A stretch of DNA of 64,000 nucleotides, from assembly GCA_964510955.1 (NCBI GenBank), contig CAZEDW010000019.1, positions 5,974 through 69,973 on the forward strand. Direction: 5' to 3'. Under the pieces are notes generated by a model. The model was given only the letters and a program-made list of their open reading frames with translations, was not told the DNA's origin and made no database searches. The translations under genes were made by a program, and so were the position numbers. This stretch comes from JAFLCM01 sp964510955 (GTDB taxonomy: Bacteria > Planctomycetota > Phycisphaerae > Phycisphaerales > UBA1924). The number at the start of each line of letters is the position of its first letter. Within the stretch, counting starts at the first letter, position 1. Below, in pieces: positions 1 to 9,110 of this stretch.

Positions 1-886
1 CCTCGCGGAGCATCGCCGCCCCACGCATGGTCATCGCGTAGACAAGCGAAACGGTGGTGGTATCCGACTGCGTCGAGTGCCGGAAGCGGAGCTGAACCAC
101 CGGGTCGTACAGGCCGGGCTGAGAGCCACCCGCGACGGCGCTGAGCGCCCGGTAGCCGGCGCTGCGCTGGAAGAAGCGCCCGCTGACGATCCATGTATTC
201 CCAGGCCCGAACACCCCGTCGGTGTCGCCGTAGGTATTGACCACGGTGGGCGTGAAGCACCCGCACATGACCAGCGAGAACTCGGCGCCGCTGCGCTCGT
301 ACTGCGGCGCGGTGCCGAAGTTCTGGTCGAGCTCGGCGCCGGCGGTGGCGGTCCGGTCGGCCATGCCGCCCGAAGGAATCTGGCCGAAGCGGCCGACGAC
401 CGCGAGGTAGTGCGACAGCGCCGCGGCGCCCAGTTCGCCGCCCGTGTCACGGTCGGCGTCCATGTCGAAGTCGATCCAGCCGTACACCGGGCGGTTGCCG
501 TAAAGGTACGGGTCGAAGGCGTCCCCATTGAACCCCAGGGGCCCCGGAGGATTGACCAGGCCCGCGAACTTGAGGTCGATGCGGAAAAGGTCCTCGAAGT
601 GCCCGTCGGACCAGTGACCGTTGTACGCGTCCGGCGGCACCATCTGCGAGGGGGTCAGTTCCCAGGGCCCATAGCGGATCTGGAGCAGGTCTGGCAGAGC
701 ACCAGGACGGCCCTGAACCAGCGGGGGGTTGACGACTCCGACGGCGCCGGCGTCGGTCCGGCGCATGACAGCGTCTCCCGCCGGGTCGATCAACTCGACG
801 TAATCCTCATCCCTCGCCGCCGCGCAGGGAACCAAACTTGTCAACCAAACCGCCGCGAGGGCGGCCCCTGCCCCGGGACGGTTCAT
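1..886 (-). CDS. Secreted protein of unknown function, C-terminus beyond window
   Basis: The frame is open from an ATG at 886 down to base 1, about 295 residues with no stop, so the C-terminus lies outside the window. The N-terminus has a short basic start, a hydrophobic core and an Ala-rich cleavage region (residues 1-25), which reads as a signal peptide. The mature part is rich in Asp, Gly and aromatics, with an acidic stretch around DFDMDADRDTGGE that could bind calcium. I do not recognise a family. The start overlaps the stop of the upstream response regulator gene as ATGA (883-886), and an AGGAG lies about 8 bases upstream inside that gene. This points to translational coupling and membership of the same operon. 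Export is well supported; function is unknown. Confidence 0.8.
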   Translation of the reverse strand, partial: MNRPGAGAALAAVWLTSLVPCAAARDEDYVELIDPAGDAVMRRTDAGAVGVVNPPLVQGRPGALPDLLQIRYGPWELTPSQMVPPDAYNGHWSDGHFEDLFRIDLKFAGLVNPPGPLGFNGDAFDPYLYGNRPVYGWIDFDMDADRDTGGELGAAALSHYLAVVGRFGQIPSGGMADRTATAGAELDQNFGTAPQYERSGAEFSLVMCGCFTPTVVNTYGDTDGVFGPGNTWIVSGRFFQRSAGYRALSAVAGGSQPGLYDPVVQLRFRHSTQSDTTTVSLVYAMTMRGAAMLRE

Positions 887-2343
887 GTCGAGGACTCCTG
901 CACCTGCGACTCAAGGCCGAGACGCTCGATCCTGTACCGCAGCGCGCCACGGTTGAGGCCGATCAGCTTGGCCGCCATCGACACGTTCCCGCGGGCCTGG
1001 CGCAGCGCCTTGGTGATGAGCATCTTCTCCAGGTCATCGACACTTGGGAGCCTCCCGTTGATGAGCGGGATCCCATCGGCGGTCTCCAGCGGCAGGCCGG
1101 ACGTGGACTGACCCACGAAAACCTCCGCGCCCGCCCGGGCGTCGCCCGCCAGACCCAGGTCCTCGGCGGTGGCGATGGGCGGTTCGCACAGGATCGAAGC
1201 CCGCTTCACCGCGTTGACCAGCTCGCGCACGTTGCCCGGCCAGGTGTGGGCGTTGATCGCGGCCACCGCGGAAGAGTCCAGCCGCAGCTCGCCCTTGCCC
1301 TGGTGCCTCCCCAGCCGCTGCAGCATGGTCTTGGCGATCAGTTGGGCGTCGCCCCCGCGCTCGCGGAGCGCCGGCACCGTCAGCGTGAGCGCGTTGAGCC
1401 GGAATAGAAGGTCGCGCCGGAAGCGGCCATCCTTCACCTGCTTCTGCAGGTCCTGGTTCGTGGCGGCGATGACGCGGGCGCGGACCGAACGCTCGCGCTG
1501 ACCGCCGATGCGCCGGAACATGCCCTTCTCCACCACGGTCAGGAGCTTCGCCTGCATGTCGAGCGGCATCTCGCCAATCTCGTCGAGGAAGATCGTCCCT
1601 CCCTCGGCCATCTCGAACAGGCCCGCGCGGGCGGCCTTGGCGTCGGTGAAGGCGCCGCGCTCGTGCCCGAACAGCTCGCTCTCGATCAGGCTCGCCGGCA
1701 GCGCGGCGCAGTTGACGTGCACGAACGGGGCCGGGTCCGCGCCCGGCGCCGCCGAGGCCTGGTGGATCAGCTTGGCAACCACGCCCTTGCCGACGCCCGT
1801 CTCGCCCAGCAGCAGGATGGTCGGCAACTCGCCGCCGGACTCGGCCCGCGGGATCGGCATGGTCCCGTACCGCTTGGCCGTGGTGAGCGTCCGCGTCCAC
1901 GCCGGGCTCTCGCCCAGCACGGGCTCCTCGCTGGAGCGCACGGTTTCCAGCCGCTCGTACAGCCGCAGACGGCTGCGGGTCCGCCGGTTCTCCAGCGCCT
2001 TGTTCAGGTGCAGGCTCAGGTCATCCAGACCGATCGGCTTGGTCATGTAGTCATCGGCGCCGAGCTTCATCGCCTCGACCGCCGTGCTCACGTTGCCGAA
2101 CGCCGTGATGACCACCACCGCCCCGTCAAACCCCTCCTCCCGGATGCGCCGGAGCAGGTCAAGCCCCGACTCACCCACGAGGTTCACGTCGGTGACCACG
2201 GCGTCGAACTCGAAGTTCCGCATCAGTTCGACCGCGTCGCGGATGCAGCCAGCGTCCTTGACCGCGTGCTTCTCAAGCTCCAGACTCGCCTTCATCGTGC
2301 CGCGAATCGTCGCTTCGTCTTCGACAATCAGGATGCTCGCCAT
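883..2343 (-). CDS. NtrC-family sigma-54-dependent response regulator
   Basis: The product has 486 residues. A receiver domain (1-120) carries Asp9, the phosphoacceptor Asp52 and the Thr-Lys pair at about 80/102. A sigma-54 AAA+ domain follows (about 140-380), with Walker A GETGVGKG at 180-187 and Walker B around 248-256 (FLDEIGE). A Fis-type helix-turn-helix closes the protein (about 440-482, GNVSMAAKLIGLNRGALRYR). The start MASILIVEDE at 2343 is the normal start of receiver domains; the frame is open further upstream but that stretch is out of phase with family members. The loop that contacts sigma-54 reads GAFTDA, not GAFTGA. The gene lies 59 bases after the kinase gene and is its likely partner. 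Its targets are unknown; I found no convincing -24/-12 promoter nearby. Confidence 0.93.
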   Translation of the reverse strand: MASILIVEDEATIRGTMKASLELEKHAVKDAGCIRDAVELMRNFEFDAVVTDVNLVGESGLDLLRRIREEGFDGAVVVITAFGNVSTAVEAMKLGADDYMTKPIGLDDLSLHLNKALENRRTRSRLRLYERLETVRSSEEPVLGESPAWTRTLTTAKRYGTMPIPRAESGGELPTILLLGETGVGKGVVAKLIHQASAAPGADPAPFVHVNCAALPASLIESELFGHERGAFTDAKAARAGLFEMAEGGTIFLDEIGEMPLDMQAKLLTVVEKGMFRRIGGQRERSVRARVIAATNQDLQKQVKDGRFRRDLLFRLNALTLTVPALRERGGDAQLIAKTMLQRLGRHQGKGELRLDSSAVAAINAHTWPGNVRELVNAVKRASILCEPPIATAEDLGLAGDARAGAEVFVGQSTSGLPLETADGIPLINGRLPSVDDLEKMLITKALRQARGNVSMAAKLIGLNRGALRYRIERLGLESQVQESST

Positions 2344-2402
2344 GGTGCCGTCCTTCTGGTCCTTCTGAGCCGGGCGGCGGATTTCCGCCAATTCTAGCGG
2401 CT

Positions 2403-3962
2403 TCAGACGGGGCCAGCAGCACCAATCGGAAGCCGAACAACGAAGGCCGTCCCGTGATCCTGAGGGTCTGTAGAGGTTTTCACCTCGATCAGTCCCTGAT
2501 GACGCTGAACGACCTGCATGGCTACTGCAAGGCCGATGCCGTTCCCATCGCGCTTGGTGGTGAAGTACGGCCGGAACATCTTTTCGCGGACGTCCGGCGC
2601 GATGCCCGGCCCCTGGTCTCGCACGGTGATGGCCCACATGCTGTCGGTCCCGGCGCGCGACGCCGACACGGTGACCACCCCGCCGGCGGACGAGGCCTGG
2701 ATCGCGTTGGTGACCAGGGCCACCACAGCGTGCTCGAGGTGGCGGGGGTCGAAGACCGCGGAGTCGGGTGCCTCGTCAAACTCCGGGCGCAGGTCCACCG
2801 ACCGCATCCGGGCCAGGGGCAGGTTCGACTCGATGATGCCCCGCAGCCACGGCTTGACGGGTCCGGGAATCGGGTGCACCTCCAGCGGGCTGGACACCTC
2901 CAGCAGGTCCTTGAGCCACGAGTTGAACCGGTCCACCGCCTGCACGATCTGGCGCTGCTCGTCGCCGCCGGGGGCGCCGGCGCCGAGGCGCTTGAGCGTC
3001 AGCTCGGCCAGGCCGCGGATTCCCGCCAGCGGGTTGCGGATGTTGTGGGCCAGCCTGCGCACCATCTCGCCCGTGGCGGCGAGGCGCTCGCGCTCGACGG
3101 CCTCGGCCTGCATGGTCCCGATCAGGCCGGCCATGTCGTTGACCTCCCGGCTGAGCAGGCCCAGGTCGTCGTTGCTCTCGACCGGGACGCGGTGCTCGAA
3201 CTTCCCCCGCGCCAGCTCGCCGGCGGCGATCCGCAGGTTGGTGATGGGGCGGTTCACCCAGCGCCGGACGAGTTGCACACCGAGGGCGAAGAGCAGCAAC
3301 GCCGACATCACGGCGGACGCTAACACGACCAGGCGAGTCATCATCATGGCGTCGCCGAAGACAAGCGTGTCGCTCGCCTGCGCGAGGACTCTGGACTCGA
3401 TGCGCTCGATCAGCTCGTGGAGCTGGAAGTGCATTTCGCCTGCGGCCTCGCCCCGGGAAAGCTCCATGGTGCTGAACCACCGGTCGGCGGCAGCGCGAGC
3501 CCAGGCGATGTGCTCCTTCAGACTCCGCCCCGTCGAGACCCCGATCCGCTCCGTGAACTGAGGCGATGTGAGCAACTCGCGCAATTCGTTGTCCACCAGC
3601 ACCGCCTGCTTGAAGTAGAACTCCCGTTGCGCGGCGAATTCTTGGTTGCTGGGAAGGGAGCGCCGGTCCGGGCCGGCGATGGTGAACTCGGGCGCGGTTT
3701 CCAGCCTCAGTCCCGGCTCGCCAAGCCCCGGCCCGGGCAGGCGGCGCGTTTGATCCCCTATGTCCCGCTTGAGTCGCGCGAGACGCTGCAACAGGTCGGT
3801 GGTGCTCCGGAACGGCTCGATGAGCGCCCGCTGCACCTCGTTGCTGAAGAGCATCGACGCTCCCACGCTCAGCATCACTGTCAGACCGAAAAGGCCGAGC
3901 AGCACCGCGAACTTGCGATGGAGGCTCATCGCCCCCGGCTGACGGGGCTGGGTGGGGGGCAT
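2403..3962 (-). CDS. Membrane sensor histidine kinase
   Basis: The product has 519 residues. It has a transmembrane helix at about 18-38, a predicted extracytoplasmic sensor region (about 40-205), a second helix at about 208-232, a HAMP-like linker (about 233-290), a HisKA domain with phosphoacceptor His306 in RLAHNIRNPLAG, and a HATPase domain with an N box (VTNAIQAS), DQGPGI and NGIGLAVA. I chose the ATG at 3962 because it overlaps the stop of the upstream prepilin gene as TGATG; an internal ATG at 3929 is the alternative. The response regulator follows after 59 bases, so the pair forms a two-component system. The stimulus cannot be read from the sequence; the sensor region resembles nothing I recognise. 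Confidence 0.93.
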   Translation of the reverse strand: MPPTQPRQPGAMSLHRKFAVLLGLFGLTVMLSVGASMLFSNEVQRALIEPFRSTTDLLQRLARLKRDIGDQTRRLPGPGLGEPGLRLETAPEFTIAGPDRRSLPSNQEFAAQREFYFKQAVLVDNELRELLTSPQFTERIGVSTGRSLKEHIAWARAAADRWFSTMELSRGEAAGEMHFQLHELIERIESRVLAQASDTLVFGDAMMMTRLVVLASAVMSALLLFALGVQLVRRWVNRPITNLRIAAGELARGKFEHRVPVESNDDLGLLSREVNDMAGLIGTMQAEAVERERLAATGEMVRRLAHNIRNPLAGIRGLAELTLKRLGAGAPGGDEQRQIVQAVDRFNSWLKDLLEVSSPLEVHPIPGPVKPWLRGIIESNLPLARMRSVDLRPEFDEAPDSAVFDPRHLEHAVVALVTNAIQASSAGGVVTVSASRAGTDSMWAITVRDQGPGIAPDVREKMFRPYFTTKRDGNGIGLAVAMQVVQRHQGLIEVKTSTDPQDHGTAFVVRLPIGAAGPV

Positions 3963-4726
3963 CACTTCACCCGGTCGCCGGCCCGATACGCCCAGCGCCA
4001 CTCGGACTCTGCGAGGGGCGAGCGGCTGGAGCCGACGCTGCCGTCAACGAACGCAACGTTGATTGCGCTCTTGTGACGCATCGCGGGCCACCAGAGCGAG
4101 CCGTCGGCGTAGGGGCCGCCGCCGGCGAGCGGCGGGCACGTGAAGGTGGGGTTCGCCTGCGGGTTGTTGGCAGTGGCGGCCTCGCCGTCGACGTCCCAGG
4201 CCAACGGCACGCGCCCGGCGCGGAGCACGGAGCTGTCGAGCATCACCTGCTTGACGCGGCTTGCGCCGGGCGGATCGATGCGCCAGAGGCGCATGTTGAA
4301 ACCGTACGAGATGTTCCTGGGCGGTCCGACCGCGCCGCTGGAGCACGGGAGGTTTCTTGAGAGCTTGATCGCGCCTTTCACCTCGGCGCACCGCATCGGG
4401 TCGTCGACGCCGCTGCCGGCCTCGCGCGTGACCGACTGCTCCTTGCCATACGCCCAGAACTCGCTGACGGCGTACTGGCTTTCGACGTAGGTCTCCAGCG
4501 AGAACTGCTTGCCCTTGCCCTCGTCGTCGCCGCGCCAAGGGTGAAGGCCTTCGTCGGCGAAGACCGTGAAGTCGAACGCGACGCTGCGGAGCGAGGTCTC
4601 GCAGCGGAACGCGCGGGCAGAGGCGAGGCCGCGGGCGACGGCGGGCAGCAGCATCGCCAGCAGCACGGCGATCACCGCGAGGGTGATGAGGATTTCAACA
4701 AGGGTGTAGCCGCTTCGGGCGCGCAT
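3962..4726 (-). CDS. Type II prepilin-like protein with H-X9-DG domain
   Basis: The product has 254 residues. The N-terminus is a class III prepilin signal, RSGYTLVEILITLAVIAVL: cleavage after Gly, Tyr at +1, Glu at +5, then a long hydrophobic helix. Near the C-terminus, His is followed by nine residues and then Asp-Gly (HKSAINVAFVDG), the H-X9-DG signature of the pseudopilin-like proteins that are expanded in planctomycetes. I chose the ATG at 4726 because it gives the usual very short leader; a GTG further upstream is possible. The stop overlaps the start of the kinase gene (TGATG), so this gene heads the operon. Such proteins are thought to assemble through type IV pilus or type II secretion machinery; the specific role here is unknown. 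Confidence 0.9.
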   Translation of the reverse strand: MRARSGYTLVEILITLAVIAVLLAMLLPAVARGLASARAFRCETSLRSVAFDFTVFADEGLHPWRGDDEGKGKQFSLETYVESQYAVSEFWAYGKEQSVTREAGSGVDDPMRCAEVKGAIKLSRNLPCSSGAVGPPRNISYGFNMRLWRIDPPGASRVKQVMLDSSVLRAGRVPLAWDVDGEAATANNPQANPTFTCPPLAGGGPYADGSLWWPAMRHKSAINVAFVDGSVGSSRSPLAESEWRWAYRAGDRVK

Positions 4727-4998
4727 AAAAGCGCGCCCGCGCGAGAGAGTGTTCACCACCGGATGTCTGGAGTGTTCCGACCGATGAAGGGTCAACGCGT
4801 CATCACTCCGATTGTCGGTTGCCGGGGACTGGTTCCCCTGAACCACTGCTGATGGCATGGTACAGCCGATCAGGGCGTTCAGCCAGTGCAATATCCGATA
4901 AGCCCCAAGTTGCCAAAGATCGGCCCTCGGGTTCCGGCGGGGTGAATCAGCCAGCGGGTGTGTCGGGGTGGATCGACCCGGCAGGGCCCGGGCCCTGA

Positions 4999-5709
4999 TC
5001 AGGCGCGCCGACGGCGAGCGCCCGCGAGACCCGCCGCGAGCAGCAGGCCGGCGGTTCCGGGGGCGGGGATATGGGGGAAATCGGTGCCTTCGAGGGTGAA
5101 GTTGTAGTGACCCCATTCGCCCCCGCCGGTCCAGCCGGCGAGTGGGTTGAAGCCGCCGACGCCGTCGGGACCCGATATCTCGGTGGGGCTGGCCTGGTTG
5201 AAGATCAGGCCGGTGATGCTGAGCGGCTGATCGCCGTAACCCGTGATCGCCAGCAGGTAGTCGCCGGGAGCGGTGATCACGACGCCGGTGGCGTCGGTGG
5301 CGTGGCTGACGAGCGTGGGGAGCGTGTTCTCGAGGCTGGTGTCGTCGTTGGCCAGCAGGCCGTAGGCCTGGTTCGCGAGGGTGACGTTGAAAAGGAAGAA
5401 CTGGGGGTTGAAGTCGGCGTTGATGAGGGTGATGTGGAAGGCTGTGGGATCGCTGATGCCGATGTAGTACATGTCTTCAAAGTCGCCGACCCCTCGACCA
5501 CTGGGGGGGCCGGAGAGGTTGCCCGAGATGCTGTTGAGGGCCGTCCCGCCGTTGAGGAACGGGGCTTGCGCCGTGAGGGGGCTGGAGCCGGCGTCGCCGC
5601 GTTCGACCCAGTCCGGGCCGGCGAGGGCGGCGGAACCGGCGGCGCCGAGAGCGACCAGGGCGGTGAGGGCGCGGAACGAACGGGAACGGACAGACCGGTC
5701 TGCAGTCAT
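4999..5709 (-). CDS. Exported protein with PEP-CTERM-like tail
   Basis: The product has 236 residues, with a signal peptide at 1-30 (RSFRALTALVALGAAGSAALA). The C-terminus is Pro-Ala-Pro-Gly, a hydrophobic run of about 15 residues, then four arginines, which is the layout of PEP-CTERM sorting tails. An AAAGGAG Shine-Dalgarno sequence lies 6 bases before the ATG at 5709. The gene at 31873-32577 encodes a clear relative: both have an ISDP(T/S) segment, an SPTE(I/V)SGPDG segment and a GGE-Y/F segment ahead of the tail. The middle reads like a beta-sandwich of the kind that follows peptidases (FFLFNVTLANQAYGLLAND). Function is unknown; surface location is inferred. Confidence 0.85.
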   Translation of the reverse strand: MTADRSVRSRSFRALTALVALGAAGSAALAGPDWVERGDAGSSPLTAQAPFLNGGTALNSISGNLSGPPSGRGVGDFEDMYYIGISDPTAFHITLINADFNPQFFLFNVTLANQAYGLLANDDTSLENTLPTLVSHATDATGVVITAPGDYLLAITGYGDQPLSITGLIFNQASPTEISGPDGVGGFNPLAGWTGGGEWGHYNFTLEGTDFPHIPAPGTAGLLLAAGLAGARRRRA

Positions 5710-6016
5710 GGCAACTCCTTTGGGCCCTTGGGCGATTCCCTGTGCGGGGAGACGTGGGCAGACGGCGGATCGACCTGTGCGGGGCGAACGCCGGATTTCT
5801 GACTCATGGCACGCCGTCGGCGGCGCGAGCGCGGCGCGCTCGGACAGCCCAGCGCTGGTTATCGAGCCGAACACGCGATGAGACCATGGCCCCTGTGCCG
5901 GGCATGGTTCAGATGGAACATACTCCAGGGTGGGGGATTGTCAACCCTTGAGGACCGGAAACGGCGAACATCCGCGGGAATTCTCGGTGTTTGAGACGGT
6001 GTGACCGGCGCGGGCG
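5710..6016. other. Intergenic stretch, no gene seen
   Basis: This stretch lies downstream of the GH57 gene and upstream of the PEP-CTERM-like gene, both on the minus strand. It should hold the promoter of the gene starting at 5709. Apart from the Shine-Dalgarno sequence next to that start, I see no convincing promoter, terminator or RNA gene. Open frames here overlap genuine genes and have no family features. Confidence 0.5.
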
Positions 6017-8950
6017 CTACGGGCAGGCGGTGCCGAAGGCGCCGAGGAGGGCGGTGAGGTCGGCGGTGGTGACGGCACCATCTCCGTTCGAGTCGCCGCT
6101 CTCGTACATGGAGACCGTTGAGCCAAAGGAGCCGAGCAGGATCGTCAAGTCGGTGGTGTTCACCTGGCCATCGCGGTTGATGTCGGCGGGGCAGGTGGGG
6201 GGTGGGATGAGGGCGTTGAGGTTGAATAGGATGTATTCGGAGGCTTCGATGTTGCCGTTGGCGATGACGGTCGGTGGGGCCTGCATGGCCTGCACCAGCG
6301 CGCCGGCGTTGGGGGTGGCGTAGGCGGCGGCGGCGAGGTAGACGCGGGCGGGCATCACGCCGTTGAACTCTTCCTTCAGATTCAGCGTGCCCTCGAGCAC
6401 GGCGCCACGGGCGGCCTGGGTGGAGCCTGTCGTGTCGGCCCAGGCGAAGTAGCTGTTGTCGATCTCGGCGGCGAGGAAGGCGTCCCACTGGGCGATCTGG
6501 CCGGCCTTGGCCCAGTTGGCGGCAGTCATCCCGCCCGGCCCCGCGGCACGGGCGACGTAGATGAAGCGGTCGTTGCCGTCACTGAAGATGGGGCAGGCGA
6601 CGTACAGCGTGTTGCCACTGGCTTTCACCCACAGCTTGTTGTTGGTGTTGGACGACTGCGTGAGCTGGGTGGCGCCCGCGTCGAGTTGGCCGTCCATGGT
6701 GAAGGGGGGCGGGGCGGCGGGGGTGACGGCGAAGTGCCAGTCGGCGCCGTTGTTGTTGTCCCACGTCCCGGAGCCGTTGTTGAACACACAGTCAAACTGC
6801 GTGGCGCTGCCGGGAATGCTGAGGGTGTAGACCCACTTCTGCGACGGCGTGTCGAACGTCATCGCGGGGTCGGTGGGGTTGACGGTGCTCCAGTTGTTGA
6901 AGCCGAAGTGGATGCGGACGGGGTTGGCGGAGGCGATCGGGCCGCCGACGGCGTCGTAGCTGACGGTGAGCGTGCCGCCGGCCGCCGGAGTAGCCGGAGA
7001 GATCGTGACGCGCTGGCTGGGGGGCGGGGCGTTCTGGCCGACCCAGACGTGCTGGATGTCGCTGCGGGTGAGGTTGCCGCGCGTGTCGAGGGCTTCGACG
7101 TAGTAGTCGATGAGCTTGCTCGTCTGGCCGGTGACCTGGGCGCTGTAGTAGGTGGCGATGTACGTCGGGGCGAGGATGTTGCCCGGGCGCGCGGGAGCGG
7201 TGCCGGCGGTCATGGGGACGCTGGTCCACGCGGAGACTTCGGCGCCGCCGGCATAGGTCTCGTTCTGGGTGGAGGCGATGGGGTTGACGCCGTCGACGTC
7301 AGTGCGCCACTTGAGCGTGACGCTTTGGAGGCCGCTGACGTCGTAGGCGTAAGTCCAGACGGTGAAGTCGGAGGGCTGGGGTGTGCCGAACTCTTCGCCG
7401 CCGGGGTTGTAGGGGTCGCGCTGGGGGACGAAGACGTCTGGGCCGACGGTTTCGTTCGACCAAGCGGCGACGACGGGATCGGCGAACGACACGGCGAGGT
7501 TGCACGCGCGCGTCACGTTCGAGTCCCACGGTTCGCCCGAGCCGTCCCAGTACCAGTAGTCGCTGGCTTGGGCCATGAGGTAATAGCCCCAAGCTTTTTC
7601 GGTGTTGCTGCCGCTGCGGGCGAGGATGTTGGCGAGGCTCGTGTAAGGCGCAAACGCCTCGGCGGTGTGGACGCGGTTGCCGGCGGCGGTGAGCACCGCC
7701 CACGAGTTGCGGTCGGGCGACCAGCCCGAGCCGTTGGGGTCGCCGAGCCATTTCTTGAACTCGGGGTCGCCGTTGTCGGCGCCGGCCCAGGAGCCGTTTT
7801 CGATGTGGATCACATCCCCCGAGGCGGGCGGGAACTGCTGAAGATAGTCCTGGATGGTGGAGGTTTCGTAGTTGGCGTCAACGGCGTCCCAGTTGACCAT
7901 GTTCTGGAAGTTGGAGTGGTAGTAGGCGTCGGTGCCGCCGCCGTAGTTGTCGCCGTCGTGGTGGAGGAGCACGAGCATCGGGTGCGCCGCGTCGATGTTG
8001 TAGGCGAGGTACTGGTTCATCACCGTGGAGTACAGGAACGCGCCGTAGCCGCCGCGCCCGTCTTCGTTGCCCTCATAGCGGGCGGCGGGGACGGCGGTGA
8101 TGGTGCTGGCAACTCCGGTGGCGGGGTCGATGAACTGGGCCTTGTGCGGGCGATAGCCGAAGGGAGCGCTGACCTTGCTGGGGGCCCAGAGGTTGTTCAG
8201 TTGAACCCAGGCACCGCCTGAAGCAGCAGGGTCGGGGTTCTGCTGGTCCGCCTTGTTGGGCGTGTAGAGGTTCGACGCGTTGGTGTGCGGGTAGTTCAGG
8301 CAGGCGCGGTCGAAGTGGATGTTGTCCACCATGGCCCACTCGATGCCCTCGGCGGCGAGCGCGGGGATGATGCGCTCGGAGAAAGCGCACTCGGGCGGGA
8401 AGATGCCCTTGGCGTAGTTTGCCCCGTTGGTCCAGGTATTGGCGAACACCTGCTTGTGCAGCTTCACCTGCATCCGGATGTCGCGCTGGTCGAGCAGCGG
8501 CATCATGGGGTGGAAGTAGCCGAAGGCGACGAGGTCGAGGCGCGGGTTGGTGAGGCTCGTGAGAAGGGCGCGGCCCTGGTTGTTGCCGGTGGTCCAGTTG
8601 TTCCACATCCCGCCGTTGACCCCGGCGGCCTGCATCGCGTTGAGGTTCTCGATGAGCGAGCCCGTGAAGCTGACCGATGCGCCGAGGTGACTCAGGCCGC
8701 TGCCGGACTGGACGGCGTCCTTGGGCCAGGTGGTGTACGGGCCGAAGCGCTGGTTGTGGATGTCGAGGACGTTGAAGCTGAAGCGGGCGTTGTTCTGGGT
8801 CTGAATAACGGACTCGCCGGGGTAGTAGATGGGCTGGTGCATGTGCCACAGGAAGGCGACGCGGATCGGGGCGGCGCTGGCGACGGTGGCTGCACCTGCG
8901 ACGGCGAGCACGATGGCGGGGGCAATAGTAAAACGATTTACTGGCTGCAT
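6017..8950 (-). CDS. Secreted GH57 glycoside hydrolase with starch-binding-like and dockerin-like domains
   Basis: The product has 977 residues, with a signal peptide at about 1-27. The GH57 domain begins with FLWHMHQPIYYPGE (the His-Gln-Pro motif at 38-40), then GYFHPMMPLLD (144-154) and GIFPPECAFSE, whose Glu187 matches the family's catalytic nucleophile. The family cleaves alpha-glucans (amylase, amylopullulanase, branching enzyme types). Later modules include a segment like a starch-binding CBM25 fold (VRIHFGFNNWS) and a DOMON-like or carbohydrate-binding stretch. Two dockerin-like repeats ending LLGSFG and LLGAFG lie at the extreme C-terminus. I chose the ATG at 8950 because it opens the signal peptide; upstream in-frame sequence overlaps the divergent VKOR gene. 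Likely an exported alpha-glucan-degrading enzyme; exact specificity is not readable. Confidence 0.9.
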   Translation of the reverse strand: MQPVNRFTIAPAIVLAVAGAATVASAAPIRVAFLWHMHQPIYYPGESVIQTQNNARFSFNVLDIHNQRFGPYTTWPKDAVQSGSGLSHLGASVSFTGSLIENLNAMQAAGVNGGMWNNWTTGNNQGRALLTSLTNPRLDLVAFGYFHPMMPLLDQRDIRMQVKLHKQVFANTWTNGANYAKGIFPPECAFSERIIPALAAEGIEWAMVDNIHFDRACLNYPHTNASNLYTPNKADQQNPDPAASGGAWVQLNNLWAPSKVSAPFGYRPHKAQFIDPATGVASTITAVPAARYEGNEDGRGGYGAFLYSTVMNQYLAYNIDAAHPMLVLLHHDGDNYGGGTDAYYHSNFQNMVNWDAVDANYETSTIQDYLQQFPPASGDVIHIENGSWAGADNGDPEFKKWLGDPNGSGWSPDRNSWAVLTAAGNRVHTAEAFAPYTSLANILARSGSNTEKAWGYYLMAQASDYWYWDGSGEPWDSNVTRACNLAVSFADPVVAAWSNETVGPDVFVPQRDPYNPGGEEFGTPQPSDFTVWTYAYDVSGLQSVTLKWRTDVDGVNPIASTQNETYAGGAEVSAWTSVPMTAGTAPARPGNILAPTYIATYYSAQVTGQTSKLIDYYVEALDTRGNLTRSDIQHVWVGQNAPPPSQRVTISPATPAAGGTLTVSYDAVGGPIASANPVRIHFGFNNWSTVNPTDPAMTFDTPSQKWVYTLSIPGSATQFDCVFNNGSGTWDNNNGADWHFAVTPAAPPPFTMDGQLDAGATQLTQSSNTNNKLWVKASGNTLYVACPIFSDGNDRFIYVARAAGPGGMTAANWAKAGQIAQWDAFLAAEIDNSYFAWADTTGSTQAARGAVLEGTLNLKEEFNGVMPARVYLAAAAYATPNAGALVQAMQAPPTVIANGNIEASEYILFNLNALIPPPTCPADINRDGQVNTTDLTILLGSFGSTVSMYESGDSNGDGAVTTADLTALLGAFGTACP

Positions 8951-9110
8951 AGGATTCGGTCCGTTCGAGACTTTGAGACTTCCAGCCGTGTCACGACCCC
9001 GGGGCCTCACCGGCGGACTATCGAAAGCGTACAGCGCGAACCGACAGACACAAGCCCCGCCCGGACGAATCGGGCGGATTGGTGAACAATCGGCTCGAAG
9101 GGACACGTCT

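Noticed and set aside
4727..4998. Sigma-54 promoter ahead of the prepilin operon
   Set aside because: The best candidate (TTGGCAACTTGGGGC) has the GG and GC one base too close and lacks the -12 consensus.
4727..5116. N-terminal extension of the prepilin gene
   Set aside because: The frame is open, but the extension is Pro/Arg-rich and would bury the prepilin signal, which must be near the N-terminus.
6686..8221. Plus-strand open frame of 511 codons opposite the GH57 gene
   Set aside because: Gly/Val-rich shadow; GH57 motifs are on the minus strand.
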